In this document: one piece after another, positions 25,801 through 35,555 of the stretch | How positions within the stretch are numbered: position 1 is the stretch's first letter | Layout of the letters: each line of letters begins with the position of its first letter | Position numbers and translations under genes: made by a program | NCBI GenBank assembly: GCA_000827495.1 | Contig: KN817534.1 | Coordinates: forward strand, 260,653-324,652 | Direction: 5' to 3' | Source: Hypholoma sublateritium FD-334 SS-4 | Lineage: Eukaryota > Basidiomycota > Agaricomycetes > Agaricales > Strophariaceae | Length of the DNA stretch: 64,000 nucleotides | The notes under the pieces: model-generated | What the model was told of the DNA's origin: nothing | The model's database searches: none | The model's input: only the letters and a program-made list of their open reading frames with translations

Positions 25801-28256
25801 CCGTTGCCGGTGCTGCGGTTCCAGGATGCGGTTGCAACACCGGCGCCAGCCGCGGAAGCGGTGACACCTTCGGAGGCTAGTATCCCCAGTGAAACCCTCG
25901 GCGAAGCTTCGAGCGAACCAGCGGCTGAGATGCCCGTCGCGGATGCGGATTCTGTTGTTGCTTCCGCCGAGACTCCCAGCTTCACAGACGACACCTCGAG
26001 CAACGTCCAATCAAGCATCAGCGAGGAATTCAGTGCCGCGCTGCAGCTGGATCACCTGCACGAGCCCAGTCGAGCCTACTCATTCCGTTCGTCGTCTTCG
26101 ACTGACTCGTTTGGCGAACCACTGACGTCGGACGGGCCGCTACCGCCGACGTTCCCCGGAAAATACAACCAGTGGCAGTTCGATGTCGTTTCTATCGACG
26201 ACCTCGACCTCTCCGACACTTCGTCACTACCACCAGACGTGGAAGATCCGTCGCATCCGCCCGGGCTGCGGCGGCCTCCGCGCAAGTTACCCACACGGCG
26301 CGACTTCGAGTTCGTGCGCCGCTCGATGGTGTCTTCGATGGGAATCGTGTCACAGGAGGCCATGCGTGACTCGGTGGCGAGCTCGGCCCAGTCGGAGGTG
26401 TCGCCAACGGGATCAGGTCCGCAGCCGTTGCATAAATGGCAATTGAAGTCGCTGCAGCAGACCTTCGAGGCGATGAGCAACGATGGGGAGGACAATGGCG
26501 ACGTCGAGGCGGCGCTGCGACGCCTCGAGGGGCACATCAACCCAAAGACGCAGCAAGAGCGTGCGGAGAAGGTCGATGGCTGGGTACGCACGCTGCAGGA
26601 GCGCATGGCGAGCGGCGAGCACGACTACGAGAGCTCAGTATTGTCCGAGGATGACGTTGAGCCGTTCTTCGACGAGGCCGACAGTGCAGAGAGTGACGCG
26701 ACAAACGAGAGCAACATCGAACTCGAGGTTTCCGGTGGGGATGCGGACGCCGCGGGCCTCGAAGACGCTGCAGACACGCCAATGCCCACGCAGACGGCGC
26801 ACCAGATGCCCGCGCCGCCCGGGTTGCACTCGAAGCCCGCAGTTGAGGACGCCGTGCCGCTCGAGATCCTGCAGAGCCGCGTGCCGCCCGCGCCGGATGG
26901 TGCGACGCCTGCTCCCGCCAGCATTGTAACCAAGTTTGTGGGTGCGGACGTATCGCGCTATCATCAATCGTTCATCCTGGGCAATTCAACAGAGGCTCTG
27001 GCGCGCTGCTTCGCGATGATCGACCGCGAGCTGTTCATGGGCGTCAAGTTTGAGGAATTGGTGAGCGAGGACTGGGTCGAATGCGAGGAGATCAACGTGC
27101 TCGACTGGGCGCAGTACCTCAAGGATCGCGCGCGCTGGAAGGCGGAGGGGCGTTTTGCGGTCAAGACGACCGCGCTCGCGGCCCTGCGTGCGCGCTTCAA
27201 TCTTATGGTGTCGTTTGTGATCTCCGAAATCGTGCTCTCAACCCCCAGTGACAGGCTTCCGGTGGTCAATAAACTTTGTCGGCTGGCCTGGGTAAGCCAG
27301 GCGTTCCCCAACGTATCTTTTTTGCCCTCTGATCGGTTTTTTGACAGAAATCATATACTATAAGCAATTTCCATACCGTGACCGCGATTATCACCGCGCT
27401 TCAAAATGGCTGGGTCACCAAAGCTATGGGAAAACAGCTAGAAAATCGACTAAGTGGCATTGAAGCACGCATGTACAAAGACCTCAAATGCTTGATCGCA
27501 AATGTCGACGACTTCAAGTACATGCGGACAATTGTTGACTCCATCGTTGATGCAAAGCCACTCGACAGTAACAACAACGCTGCCTCCATCGTCAGCGGAG
27601 GCGATTCGCTCAGTGGCAAAGGCAAAGCTGCTGCCGACAACCGCCCGATTATACCCTCGGCTTGTATACCTTTCATTGGTATAACCTGGCCCCTTAATAT
27701 TTATGTACATGACTTTTGACTTTTCTCTTAGGTGTTTATCTCTCGCAGCTCTACAAGCACAACAAACTCCCAGCTCTCATTGACCCGACAGCCCCCAACA
27801 GTGTCATCGGAATTCACGCTGAAACCGCGATATTTGACCCGCCCGCGCACCCTGAGGTGTTCGCCGACCTCGCGCCACTGCCCCCGTCGATGCACCTGGA
27901 GCCGCTGATTAACGTGCACAAGCAGCGGCGCATTGCGGACGTCATCAAGTCACTCGTTGCGGGGCAGCACCTCGCCAGCCGTATCCACTTCAACATCGAC
28001 AAGAGACTCTTCCAGCGGTGCCTGAAGCTGCGCGGGCTCGATGCGATGACGCTGCAGCGCGCGCTTGACATCTACCGTGAGTAACAAACTCGCGCGACTG
28101 TGCGACGCCTTCGCCCCTCCAACCATACTTTCCCCTCTCTTTTTCCCCCGTGTTATGTATTTAGATTTTGCCTTTGCCGAGTGGGGCAGGCAGACGACGT
28201 CTGTGATTAGGTCTGCTACTCACGTTGTTATGAGTGTTATCCATATTTTTTTGTAA
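22844..28256 (+). CDS. Ras guanine-nucleotide exchange factor, LTE1-like
   Basis: RasGEF-family regulator that would promote GDP release from a Ras-like GTPase at a membrane or cell-cycle site. Exons: 22844-23150, 23208-23376, 23428-24937, 24994-27291, 27348-27678, 27732-28076, 28165-28256, giving 1683 residues. The RasGEF N-terminal domain (about residues 545-660) reads ERWIAQLTSDLNYDELLNFF, then LTYRTYVSAVDLCHLLICRF. A long Ser/Pro/Glu-rich, disordered linker follows. The catalytic Cdc25 homology domain lies at about 1305-1680: FEELVSEDWVECEEINVLDW, RFNLMVSFVISEIVL, SNFHTVTAIITALQNGWV, VYLSQLYKHNKLPALIDP. Widely separated N and C domains resemble yeast LTE1, a regulator of mitotic exit, more than Cdc25 or Bud5. 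That assignment is inference. The end is uncertain: reading past 28076 gives a stop at 28084, while the next acceptor at 28164 adds 30 residues. Confidence 0.85.
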
Positions 28257-29785
28257 CTTATGTGGCCTTCGCCGTATGTACTGCGAATTCGAGGGCTCGG
28301 CACTGCGTTGCCATATATAATTCCAGCCGAACTGATTATCGTCAGATTGTTGGGCTGATGTGGTTGATAACTCGTATAACACACTGTATATTTGTCCCTC
28401 TCCATCCCTGTTCGCAAGTTTTTAGCTGACACTATCCTATTAAAGACTTGTCGTATGAAGCAGGCGTCAAAACCATAAGATATTAGAGCGTCCCATGCTG
28501 ACGGCGGCAAGAAATATTTATCCAGAGCACAAGCTCCGCTTACAGTCTGTCAAATATAGAACGATGAGCTATTTTATAGTCTTTATCTGACACAAACTTG
28601 GCAGGAGCACATTGCGCGCTCTTGTACTCCACTTCGTGAGTCCAAACATTCAATCCCACTCAAACAAAAATACTCGATTAATTAGTCAGGACGTGTACGC
28701 ATAAACGGGTGGCATCAGGTTGACACATGGTTGCGAATTAACTACTGTCACAGTAATTTAAACATCTCGAGATCTGAGAAGGGGGAGGAGCGCGGTCGCC
28801 TCGGAGACGAGGACGGCGGCGCGCGTCAATAATGCCATGGTCTAGTATGTATCATGCTCAACAGATTTAATATTCAGTCTTTGCAGAGCCGGCATTGCGT
28901 AAGTATTTGACACAGAGTCGTGCATCCGGAAGGGGTCTCAAGTATGATATGCGCCGTCAGGTACCATGCAAGTACTAGGTCTAATTTTCTCTGAGATCAT
29001 GCTGCTGGTTTCTCCTTCTCCTGTATCTGTGACGATTTCAATCACCTCAGTCGATTTCTTGTAATAAAATGGGCGATATTACTTATCTTCAGGCACACCG
29101 CCGCACTCATTGTCATTTCTTCATTTTATATTTAGCCTGTATTCGTAGACTCGAGAGCAATCAGATTAGTTGAGCAGAACTGGAGCCATGAAAGTGACGC
29201 GTCTATTATAATTCACGCTTTAAATCTGTGAATACAGCAGCTTACATGGAGTTAGTACCCATTCCAAACGCCTTGCCCAGCTTTCAGTATGAATGAAGGG
29301 TAAGTGCGCCAAAAGTTTGCTAAAAATAGAATGACAGAAAATTCAAAATGAGTAACTTGTAATCTCTATCTGGCGAGAGACGTTCACGGTTACACGGTTG
29401 CAACTTCCAGGAGCGCACACTGAGGAGCGCATTCAAGTTATGTACTGTATGGCACTCTCGTCGTCATACGAATCGCTAGCTTACTTGCGCTACTTCTCTT
29501 GGTAGACGAGCAAGTCTATGCGATTGATAATTTTAATCTTCAGAGTCCCAGGTTCCAGATTTAGTTCTCTTTGAAGTTGTTTTGAAGGTTCCTGGTATGT
29601 AAGGTAAAGCCACCAATATCTCAACCATGCGATGGCTGATCAAAATTACTGATCAAGACTCACGGTCCTCACAAGTGTAGTCCCATTCTTTCCGACCATA
29701 TAGTTGCCACCTCATTATTCAGAAAACGCGAATTCCGACGAAGCGCCATCTTTCAACGATATTTCGCACTGGCAGCTGCTGAGAT
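28257..29785. other. intergenic, nothing recognised
   Basis: 1.5 kb of AT-richer DNA between the RasGEF gene and the DUF6593 gene. No open frame of note and no repeat that I could match elsewhere in the window. Confidence 0.5.
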
Positions 29786-30488
29786 ATGTCTGTGTATACC
29801 TTCGACGACAAGGACATCCTGAACTCGTCGGTACGGCTCTCTGGTTCTATAGTATTCACTGCGACCACGACCAAGAGCGACATAGACCGAGATCGCACGA
29901 CCATTTCCGACACCAACGAAAGCCCCATTGGCTCTATTCGCTGGAAGGAGCGCGCACTGGAGCTGCAAGGAGAGGTGCGGGGCACCGACATAATTAAGGT
30001 AAAACCGCATTCACTTATTGATTGGTGAGCCTTCTCTACTTTCATAGATGGTATTCACACTAACCATGAGATTATTACAGGCGCTGGGAGCGCATATGGC
30101 AGTGGGATCCTTCGAGACCGCGATATGTGGTGAAATTTGGTGTTAACCAGTGGATTGTCTGTATCTCTTCCTGGTAATCATGCCTTGTATTTGCAAACTT
30201 ATACCAGGTGCCCTCACTCAGGCGACGGAGCTCTCGACGGGAGCAGTGCACGCGTTAATGACACCTTACATACCGCGTCTACTCAAAGACTCGACCGACG
30301 CCTCTATTACGTTCTCCGCAGGGGTCGATGATTCTGACAAGTGGTTCCTGTTGTTAGTGTTGCTGCGCATGGAAACACGCCGCATTGACTCGAACCGTCG
30401 ACTTCGAGCAAAGACCCGGCCCAATAGCAATACGATTGCAATGGCAGATGGGATGCAAAATGCAACTACCTTCTTCGGTTTTCAATAG
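29786..30488 (+). CDS. DUF6593-type protein
   Basis: Small protein of a basidiomycete-specific family of unknown function, usually in several copies per genome. Exons 29786-30024, 30081-30160 and 30208-30488 give 199 residues. Family-like parts: YTFDDKDILNSSVRL at the start, GSIRWKERALELQGEVRG in the middle, then the Trp-rich RWERIWQWDPSRPRYVVKF. The end has ASITFSAGVDDSDKWFLLLV, a hydrophobic stretch followed by a basic tail. The two introns keep phase, and the second uses donor GTATCT. No signal peptide or clear membrane span. The assignment rests on remembered family pattern, so it is good but not certain. Confidence 0.7.
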
Positions 30489-30739
30489 GTTCTGGGCAAA
30501 CCCTAGTGTGTGTTACTCTTTCTAAGCCAGTTAAACAATGCGAAGGATAGTAGAATGGAGATATTTTCAGACGCACTGCATTCACCAGTTGATATGCGCG
30601 ACCATGTACCGATCGTAGCCATAGAAAGCATGGGGTAATAAATGATTGGGTACAGCAAGAGCATAAATAACTGACTTTTTCTTCATATGAATGGTTGGGA
30701 AGAGAGCGCGAAAAGAGTGACGCACCAAAAAACGGCACC

Positions 30740-31252
30740 TTACGAAGAAGAGGGCCATGCAGGTAGATTAGCAGGTAAGTCCTGAATATGACCAATTCCT
30801 TGGGTTGACCGAGGCACAGGACTAGGCTCGCGCCATGCTAGTGTTGTCCGCCTGATGTGTTCCGATAGCGGCTCGTCGTCTGAATCGTGTAGGTGCTCAT
30901 TGTCGTCGTCGTAGTCGTCGGCCAGGAACTCGTTCGCTGGCGGGCCGTCGTCCTGACTCAGTCGTATCTGGCCTTCGCTCTGTCTGAACGTCTTCAAACT
31001 GGGCGTAGAGTTTTGCTCAGTAGTCGCAAGGTAACGGCGCCGTACACATACCGATGCGAAACCACTCTTCTGAGGGCGTCGGCTCGCCTCCAAAGGATGA
31101 ATATGAGACAGAGTGCGCAGGTCGTGAAGAGGATGATAAATGGTGCATTTCCGATTGGTTCTGGGCGTTGCGACTCCTTTGGCTCTGTCGACAGCGCGTA
31201 AGTCAGCTATGCTATGTGCGAGACCCTGCGACGCACCCCCAGACGGTGCCAT
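30740..31252 (-). CDS. small single-pass membrane protein with acidic tail
   Basis: Not a family I recognise. Three exons on minus, 31252-31237 (16 nt), 31184-31052 and 30983-30740, give 130 residues with all phases consistent. The short N-terminus leads to one membrane span (APFIILFTTCALCLIFILW, about residues 19-37) flanked by Arg residues (WRRADALRRVV). An Asp-rich tail follows (ADDYDDDNEHLHDSDDEPL) with a Pro/Trp-rich end. The topology is probably N-out/C-in by the positive-inside rule. An uninterrupted frame through this stretch hides the real reading, because the introns are stop-free in another frame. It starts 275 bp from the divergent TFIIE beta gene. Confidence 0.6.
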   Translation of the reverse strand: MAPSGGASQGLAHSIADLRAVDRAKGVATPRTNRKCTIYHPLHDLRTLSHIHPLEASRRPQKSGFASVCVRRRYLATTEQNSTPSLKTFRQSEGQIRLSQDDGPPANEFLADDYDDDNEHLHDSDDEPLSEHIRRTTLAWREPSPVPRSTQGIGHIQDLPANLPAWPSSS

Positions 31253-31527
31253 TGTGTTCCTGGAGAGTTTGACTCTGGCAATTACGTTGTTGGAATTTAC
31301 AGTAGTCACAAGGGACGCAAATCAGTCGATGTGCGTCCTAGTGTATTTCGTTCGATAGGAAGGGCGATTCTAAATCTGCCAGCCAGATAGAATGAAGGGT
31401 GTTGTCGAATGTCTGCCACCCTCGACGTCGTTGTGTGAGTTTATAAATCGTGGCATCTTCAAGGCGCAGTAATAATTCTCGGCGACAGCGGCAATTTCCG
31501 TTCACCGACCCTTTCCCTTTTACCACC
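31253..31527. promoter_or_regulatory. bidirectional promoter, membrane protein / TFIIE beta
   Basis: The 275 bp between two divergent start codons must serve both genes. The stretch just before the TFIIE start is CT-rich (near 31505-31525), a common fungal core-promoter trait. No firm TATA box was found. Confidence 0.45.
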
Positions 31528-32669
31528 ATGTCGAAACTCGCGAAAGAAGCTGCGTCGTTCAAATCGACCTTGCAACGGCAGGATTATACGTCATGGCACT
31601 CGCAGCCAAAGCCATCGACATCGGCGGCCAGCACTCCAGCGTCAAGCGCCGGTCTGGCTGTCGCAGGCGAAAGCTCGCATTCACCAGGACACAAAAAGAA
31701 ACGACCAAAGACGAGTATGCATGCGTCGTATCTTGCGGGAGCTGCATGGTAAAACTCCTCTAGATATCGTGTATTCACAGCCCGCGGACACGGGGACGGG
31801 GAACAACATCAACACGCAGCTCGTCTATGCGGTCAATTGTCTCAAGGTGCGCATCCTGTAAACGGTGTTGAATGCGCTGAAACTTGGTGGTCAGGGAACT
31901 CCGAACCCTATGCGTCTGCAGGATTTGGCTATTGTCACTGAGACACCGTTGGATACCAATCCTGCGCTTCTCGAGAAATTCAAAGCACACGACAAAATTC
32001 AATACGACCCAAAGACCGACCTCTATTCTTACAAAGTAAATTAAGCGTGTGTCTTTCCAAGTAGGTATCTGCTGACCATAATTGTAGCACGAGTACACCT
32101 TCCGCAACAAAGCCGCTCTGTTAACAGAGATTCAGCGGCAAACTAAGAAGGGTGGTGGCATCTCGGTGCGGGCTTTGAAGGAATCGTGGAAGGAGGCACC
32201 GCAAGCCATCGAGGAGCTAGAGAAAGAAGGGGAAGTGCTGGTGACGAGGACTGTCAAGGATGGTCAACTGCGAATGGTGTTTTGGAACGAGATCAAACCT
32301 CTCGATGATAATGGCGGGGTGCAGGTCGAGAAGGGTACGCCGTCATCAGTTCTGACTAACCTTCATGATTCACAGTATCACCAGAATTTCTCGACTTGTG
32401 GCACTCGCTCAAAGTGCCCAATGATGTCGATCTACTGAAACAACTTGCTTCCGGTATGATTTCTCGCCCGATCCTTCGATACTTGACCTGAATGTTTTGC
32501 AGAGGGATTGCAAGTTACTGCGGCGGAGGCTGTCATTCCCAAGGCACCTACGACAAAGAAGAAGGGGAAGCGCGGAGGTGCCCCTCGCCAACGCCAGGTG
32601 AGGATTACCAATACACATCTCAAGGGGGAGATCGATCTACAAAGGGACTATGCGAACCACACAAAATAA
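31528..32669 (+). CDS. TFA2: transcription initiation factor IIE subunit beta
   Basis: Small subunit of the general factor TFIIE, which recruits TFIIH to the RNA polymerase II preinitiation complex. Exons: 31528-31714, 31764-31846, 31895-32035, 32088-32334, 32376-32453, 32503-32669, giving 300 residues. The N-terminus is Ser/Ala-rich with a basic patch (GHKKKRPKT). The TFIIE beta core winged-helix region follows: RLQDLAIVTETPLDTNPALL, KIQYDPKTDLYSY, then EYTFRNKAALLTEIQRQ and GGGISVRALKESWKEAP. Next are LWHSLKVPNDVDLLKQL and a Lys-rich tail (TTKKKGKRGG) with RITNTHLKGEIDLQRDY, as in fungal TFA2. Every intron is 41-52 bp and in phase. Complete. Confidence 0.92.
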
Positions 32670-32739
32670 GTTTTTCCGCATTCCTTCTGTAACTTGTACG
32701 CCCCTATATAATCTTCCTGGTCATATTAAATGCAAATTC

Positions 32740-33230
32740 AGGGACCTTTGGACTTTGAGCTTTACTCGATATTTTTGGAAACAACTACGCAAAATTTCCT
32801 CTTCCAGCTATCTTCTTCACCTTTGTGGACACTGATATATTACCGTGGGTCGCTGGTTTCTAGAAGATCTTTTGAGCGCAAAAAATGCCCGCATTGTTGT
32901 TCTCCTATCGCATACTCGGATTCTTCGAACTTGTCCCTGCTCGTGATTGTCGGTTTGCCATCTTCAGTGTGCACGTCGATGTCTTTCTTCTTGATGTAGA
33001 CTTCAACATTACTCCGTTCTTTGTGTAGGTCTTCCAACTGGCTGTGGCAGAAAAGTAACACATAACGAGTCCCACTGCCCAGGTCGATATCAGAACCGAC
33101 AATAGTGTCTGCTAGTAAAAATGGTAACTTTCATACACACAATGCTGTTTTCACAGACCCATTTCTGATTATACCTATTTGCAGCGCGTGTCATCTACTG
33201 CCTTCTCCGATCAGGATATCATTTCAGCTT
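32740..33230 (-). pseudogene. hsp20 remnant, copy 1
   Basis: Decayed copy of the small heat-shock gene at 34951-35555. Traces of exon 2 remain at about 32845-33030 (KKKDIDVHTEDGKPTI, then CGHFLRSKDL, echoing VKKEDVDVQVENGRLTV and YGHFLRSINL), with exon 3 traces before it. The part matching the first exon is missing. Frame breaks abound. It is the most diverged of the row, but it keeps an exon 2 segment that copies 2-4 have lost. Confidence 0.7.
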
Positions 33231-33640
33231 TACGTTGGGCGTGGCTCGAAATATTTCTAGGAAGCATCAACGTGGCATGTCTCTCAAATACTCGTGGCTT
33301 ATGTGGTCATTGATAAATTGCCGTGGGCGACACGATCCCAGGAGATCCAGCGACCGAGATTCACGGAGCGTTGTTCCCTCACCGCATATCCGGATTATCT
33401 GATTTTATTCTCAGTCATGACCATCAGTATGCCGTTCTTGATCTTCACGTCTTCATGCAATCATATTCTAACCAGCCGCCCTAGAAGAAAAACATAATAA
33501 GACCCGCTATACAGGTCGGGATCAGAGCTAGTAAGTTTTCTACACACCGCTGTCTTCACATAATGATTTCTGATGACGGCCTATTCCCAGCGTGTGTTAT
33601 CTAGTACCTCTCTCCGATCAAGATGTTATCCCAGCTTTAC
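33231..33640 (-). pseudogene. hsp20 remnant, copy 2
   Basis: Second decayed unit. The intron 1/exon 2 junction mark ATTCTAACCAGCCG lies at 33465, 434 bp after its counterpart in copy 1. It lacks the first exon and about 60 bp from the start of exon 2. The flank motif GATTTCTGATGACGGCCTAT marks the unit end. No translatable frame remains. Confidence 0.7.
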
Positions 33641-34055
33641 GTTGAGTTTTGGCTCGATATATCGCTTGGAAGAACCAACGGAGAAGTCTCTGCTCCAGTA
33701 ACACCCTGGGGTTATGTGGACACTGGCAATTTATCGTGTCATTAGTTTCCAGGAGATCTGGTAAGGTCGTGGCGAGCGTACGAAATTCCCGGGCTGTTGC
33801 TCCCTCCCGAAAATCCTGACCCTTGTAACCTACTCTCGGTCGTGACTGTCAGTATTCCGTTTTCAACATGCATGTCTTCCTGTAATCCTATTCTAACCAG
33901 CCGATCTAGAAAACATGTCATAACAAGGTCCACTACGCAGGTCGGGATCAAGTGAAATTTCCACGTAACGCTGTCTTCATATTGTTCTCCGATGACGGCC
34001 CTTTCCCAGTACATGTCCTCTACTGCCCCTCTCTGATCAGCGTGTTATTACAGCC
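33641..34055 (-). pseudogene. hsp20 remnant, copy 3
   Basis: Third decayed unit, with ATTCTAACCAGCCG at 33890 (425 bp after copy 2). It shares the 60-bp exon 2 deletion and the loss of exon 1 with copies 2 and 4. An open stretch on the minus strand still reads VENGILTVTTES, recalling VENGRLTVTAEN of the intact gene. Confidence 0.7.
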
Positions 34056-34500
34056 CTACGTTGAGCTTTGGCTCAAAATATTCTTAGGAAGTATCAACGT
34101 GGTAAAATTTGGGTTTCCTCTTCCAGTAATGCTCTTGGCCTTTGTGGTCGTCTATATGTCATCGTGAGTGGCACGATTGCATTCCGACTGCGAGCGCACG
34201 AAATGCGCGGACTGATGTCCCCTCACCGCAGTAGTATCCGGATCCTTCGAACTTGTTCCCAGGTGACTATCGGTGTTTTCCGTTTTCAATCCGAACGTCT
34301 TCGAGGATGTCTATTCTAAAACCAACCGCCCTAGAAAACAACGTATAACAAGGTACGCTGCGCGGGTCGGGATAAAAGCTGGTGCATAACGCTGTTTTCA
34401 AAGGAAAGATTTCTGATGGTGACCTATTCCCAGCGCCTGCATCTATTGACCCTCTTAGATCAAGATAGATCGACAGCCAACGAGCTTCTCTGCATGCTAT
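34056..34500 (-). pseudogene. hsp20 remnant, copy 4
   Basis: Fourth decayed unit, with the junction mark at 34313 (423 bp after copy 3). It has the same two deletions. The exon 3 region (GCTCAAAATATTCTTAGGAA) and the 5' flank (TTTCTGATGGTGACCTATTC) align with the neighbours. Not coding. Confidence 0.68.
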
Positions 34501-34900
34501 TCCGGACTAACATTATGCTTTTCTCGAAACATTTCCAGGAAACGTTAACGCAAAATTCCACCCTCCGACAATAATGACCCAGCTGGCATGAGAGGGCGTT
34601 GTTCTACTATGATCAGGCACTCCCTGGGCCGGTTTAATCGAAGCAAAAAATGCCCACTGCCAACCCACTGCATACCCGCATTCTCAGCAATATATGGGAA
34701 ACTTACCTTTTTGTCGGTCCAACCTGACAAACGCAACAAATCGAGACCCGCCGCGCAGGTACGGCGATTGAGAAACTGAAAACTAGAATGGTAAATTTTA
34801 TCCATCGCCCTGTCTTTAGAGAGCCATCTCTGATATAACCTGTTCCCAGCGCGTCATTTTCTTCCCTCCCTCCCCTGAATGTATGGTTTACAGGTTTCTC
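34501..34900 (-). pseudogene. hsp20 remnant, copy 5
   Basis: Fifth decayed unit, next to the functional gene. The junction mark is only recognisable as CCAACCTGACAAACGC near 34719. Exon 3 traces lie at 34515-34560 and an exon 2 trace near 34620-34650. Exon 1 is absent. The 5' flank (CTGATATAACCTGTTCCCAG) near 34830 matches the other units. Confidence 0.62.
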
Positions 34901-34950
34901 TGGGAATGTACATTATCTCAGCCCTGAATACTGAGTAAAAGTATTAGAGT

Positions 34951-35555
34951 TCATGAAATCGGGACTCGTTGCACGTCTTGAACTTGGCTCGGGATATCTC
35001 TAGGAAACGTTAATCGCAGAACACCATCCTCCATCGACGCTGTGATGTCCTTGGCCTATATGTTATGAGTGGTCATTGGTACCTGCCAACAGTAGCCACT
35101 CACTTCCACGCCGCGCGGCAGATTTATTGAGCGCAGGAAGTGCCCATAGCGGATCTCGCGCACCGCGTACCCGGCCTCCTCGAACTCTACGGGCAGTTTA
35201 TTCTCGGCCGTGACTGTCAGCCTGCCATTCTCGACTTGCACATCGACGTCCTCCTTCTTGACCCCTGGAAGCTCGAGTAGCACCGTAACGGTGTTCCGCT
35301 CCGCGTCTTCGTGTAGGTCCATTCTAACCAGCCGCCGCGGAATACGGTCCGTCAGCGAGCACCGCTGCGTGGGCAGGATCTGCTTGCTTACCTGGGCTTG
35401 AAGGCACTCAACGCCAGATTGGCAGACACACTCGACGTGGGACGATCATCATCGCCAGCGTTTGTCAGCACACGGTTAACCCGGGCGTTGAATGCGTCGT
35501 CAAAGAACCGGTCGAAGTCAAGGAACGGCTCATATGGGTGGCGGGACGACGACAT
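34951..35555 (-). CDS. small heat-shock protein (Hsp20/alpha-crystallin)
   Basis: ATP-independent chaperone that holds unfolding proteins; cytosolic. Exons on minus: 35555-35392, 35323-35104, 35055-34951, giving 162 residues, a normal Hsp20 size. The N-terminus MSSSRHPYEPFLDFDRFFDD is typical. The alpha-crystallin domain spans about residues 55-140: MDLHEDAERNTVTVLLELPG, VKKEDVDVQVENGRLTV, YAVREIRYGHFLRSINLPRG, KDITASMEDGVLRLTFPR. The end VQRVPIS holds an I/V-x-I/V-type tail motif for oligomer assembly. Phases fit and no stop is seen. It is the only intact member of a row of six; the other five, on its 3' side, are wrecks without exon 1. Confidence 0.9.
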
